From NCBI GenBank assembly GCA_934716785.1, contig CAKUYM010000209.1, positions 1-7,581 of the forward strand: 7,581 nt of DNA. The letters are read 5' to 3'. Position numbers and translations under genes: made by a program. The stretch's first letter is position 1. Each line of letters opens with the position of its first letter. This document shows, piece by piece, positions 7,101-7,581 of the stretch. Under the pieces are notes generated by a model, which did no database searches, was not told the DNA's origin, and was given only the letters and a program-made list of their open reading frames with translations. The stretch comes from an uncultured Bacteroides sp. (GTDB lineage Bacteria; Bacteroidota; Bacteroidia; Bacteroidales; Bacteroidaceae).

Positions 7101-7493
7101 GCTGTCTACTACAGACACAGCTCCCGTAATTGCTTTCTTCTGTGCCGTGCCATAAGCCACCTGCACTACCACCTCATCAAGGCTATTCATGTTCTGCCTC
7201 AGCTTGATCTCCATCAGTCCGGAACGGACAGGGACCTCTGTGCTTTGATAGCCTATGTAAGAGACAATCAAAGTCTGTTTCTCGGAAAGTTTCTGCTGAA
7301 AAGTAAATTTCCCGTTCAAGTCGGATATACAGCCCATCCGGCTTCCTTTAACAACGATGGAGGCACCTACTAACGGTTCTCCACTTTCTTCATCGATAAC
7401 AATACCTGTTGTGTTTTTTATTTGAGCATTTACCAGAGTAACATATAAAAATACGCAAGTACATACTGTACCAATTTTCCTAATGATATCCAA
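4155..7493 (-). CDS. SusC/RagA-family TonB-dependent outer-membrane transporter (5' end uncertain)
   Basis: This is the outer-membrane beta-barrel of a SusCD pair, importing a ligand (glycan, peptide or similar) with TonB energy. Counted from the TTG at 7493, residues 1-23 look like a signal peptide ending VNA before Q24. Residues about 27-110 form a carboxypeptidase-regulatory-like domain (TTGIVIDEESGEPLVGASI). A DEVVV stretch follows at 106-110. The plug spans about 115-232, with VRVRGYSS, LYVVDGMP and LYGSRASNGVILITTK. The rest is barrel, including the family-typical FSYGQVGND near residue 695, and it ends GVNINL. There is no STN domain, so sigma/anti-sigma signalling is not expected. At 1112 residues it is within the family range. 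The start is doubtful: TTG at 7493-7491 is the only ATG, GTG or TTG giving this protein in the window, and the frame remains open for 29 more codons to the right edge, so the true start may lie outside. The family call is secure; the substrate is unknown. Confidence 0.95.
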   Translation of the reverse strand: MDIIRKIGTVCTCVFLYVTLVNAQIKNTTGIVIDEESGEPLVGASIVVKGSRMGCISDLNGKFTFQQKLSEKQTLIVSYIGYQSTEVPVRSGLMEIKLRQNMNSLDEVVVQVAYGTAQKKAITGAVSVVDSKQIEMRPISSVTSVLNGLAPGVQITDGIGQPGKEAEVRVRGYSSVNGSNKPLYVVDGMPYTGWITDLNPADIESVSVLKDAASCALYGSRASNGVILITTKKAKKQGTSLQLNIRHGFNSRGQGDYERMNANQFMEAMWQGYRNQLITNGSTPEAATAATNNELINKVGINIYNKADNELFDNTGHLVSDAQILDGYKDDLDWYNPYTRNGHRQEYNLSGELGSEKSQVHFSLGYLDEDGYTRKSDYNRLSGLISTDFAPRSWFKTGLLLAGTYQKTNWDTGAIGSTQASYPTNAFYFARRIAPIYPVHLHYTEDVLASDGSLLHGKGDYVLNEEGGKQYDNGSTTRLEADVNSAGHHLLWENEKDKYWNTANTLRGNMYADISFLRDFTFSVKGNMSLRNIEERQYGNAEIGNYKDTGFISKIGQKYKEYNLQEILTWKRLFGKHLTEWMAGHENYDYNRNIDIIQKKNENFPGVEELSNFTTTTYSEGYKDTYRIEGYFTRARYNYNDTYFAEASFRRDGSSIFHADHRWGNFWSVGIGWMLSNEAFLKNVSWLDRLKLRFSYGQVGNDNFDSSNGLYQWMSLYSPAVNGGAAAYYKVQNENQDLKWETNSSLNIGLETRLFDRINLNFEYYDRRSDDLLFKFIQPLSAGVTDSSTGYSTVWKNIGDVSNRGWEFSIDGDIVRNREWEWNVGLNLSKVKNKIGRLPEKDREEGIMAGDYQKIKEGYSLYEFWLYQYAGVDQMTGRSVYFPDFNTYYIAREDGKTPVNAEENIDGKTAIPTTGWVNINGQYYTGDPRYARKDWSGSALPKIRGSFTTSLRWKDLSLSALMIFSCGAKVLDLPYQTLTSMGVHALSADLQNAWTGVPEGMTETSPNRIDPSGIPQVNLDATVNGYSNPKASTRYIVNGDYFSIKNITLSYRLPAAWSKRLTLGSIRVHAAIENAALFSKRKGLNPVQTLDGIVNNYTSIARTFSFGVNINL

Positions 7494-7581
7494 CGATATC
7501 TTCTTATTTAGGGTCTGCTGAATAATAACAAACAGATGTCTATCAACAATATAGTCTGTATATTTTTTGCTTATTTCATTA

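Noticed and set aside
7529..7536. TCTGTTTG on the minus strand as a -7 box for susC
   Set aside because: It matches TAnnTTTG at all but one of the fixed positions, but no TTTG box lies 19-21 bases upstream, and the region may itself be coding.
1..7581. CRISPR array, tRNA, rRNA, insertion sequence or integrase
   Set aside because: No regularly spaced repeats, no RNA-gene motifs and no transposase or recombinase-like protein were seen on either strand.

Overview
The window looks like chromosomal DNA from a Bacteroidales bacterium (Bacteroides, Phocaeicola, Parabacteroides or a close relative). The main evidence is an adjacent SusC-like TonB-dependent outer-membrane transporter and SusD-like surface lipoprotein, a pairing characteristic of the Bacteroidetes. 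The TPR-containing sensor histidine kinase and the TAnnTTTG-type promoter match in the left flank agree with this. The genes have moderate GC and the flanks are clearly AT-rich. All four supported genes lie on the minus strand, so transcription runs from right to left.

Right to left: (1) 7493-4155 encodes a SusC/RagA-type transporter of about 1112 residues. Its frame stays open to the right edge, and the only start codon of the usual kinds inside the window is TTG, so the 5' end is uncertain. (2) After 17 bases, 4137-2575 encodes a SusD/RagB-type lipoprotein of 520 residues. (3) 2578-662 encodes a 638-residue sensor histidine kinase whose ATG overlaps the susD stop codon in an ATGA junction. 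It has a signal peptide, periplasmic TPR-like helices, one membrane span, HisKA and HATPase_c, but no receiver or DNA-binding domain. (4) A GC-rich hairpin at 571-612 probably ends or protects this transcript. (5) 413-126 encodes a small XRE-family protein resembling HigA-type antitoxins, behind a strong AGGAGG ribosome binding site and a 14-base perfect palindrome. No toxin gene is visible beside it. (6) 1-125 holds a second hairpin just past the XRE gene and a promoter-like pair of boxes pointing out of the left edge, but no gene.

The likely joint role of genes 1-3 is uptake of an unidentified nutrient (probably a glycan or peptide): SusD captures the ligand at the cell surface and SusC imports it with TonB energy. 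The kinase made from the same transcript probably senses something in the periplasm. SusC lacks the N-terminal STN domain used for sigma/anti-sigma signalling, and no glycan-degrading enzyme, hybrid two-component regulator or response regulator is present. The most notable point is therefore the translational coupling of an apparently partnerless TPR histidine kinase to a SusCD pair.
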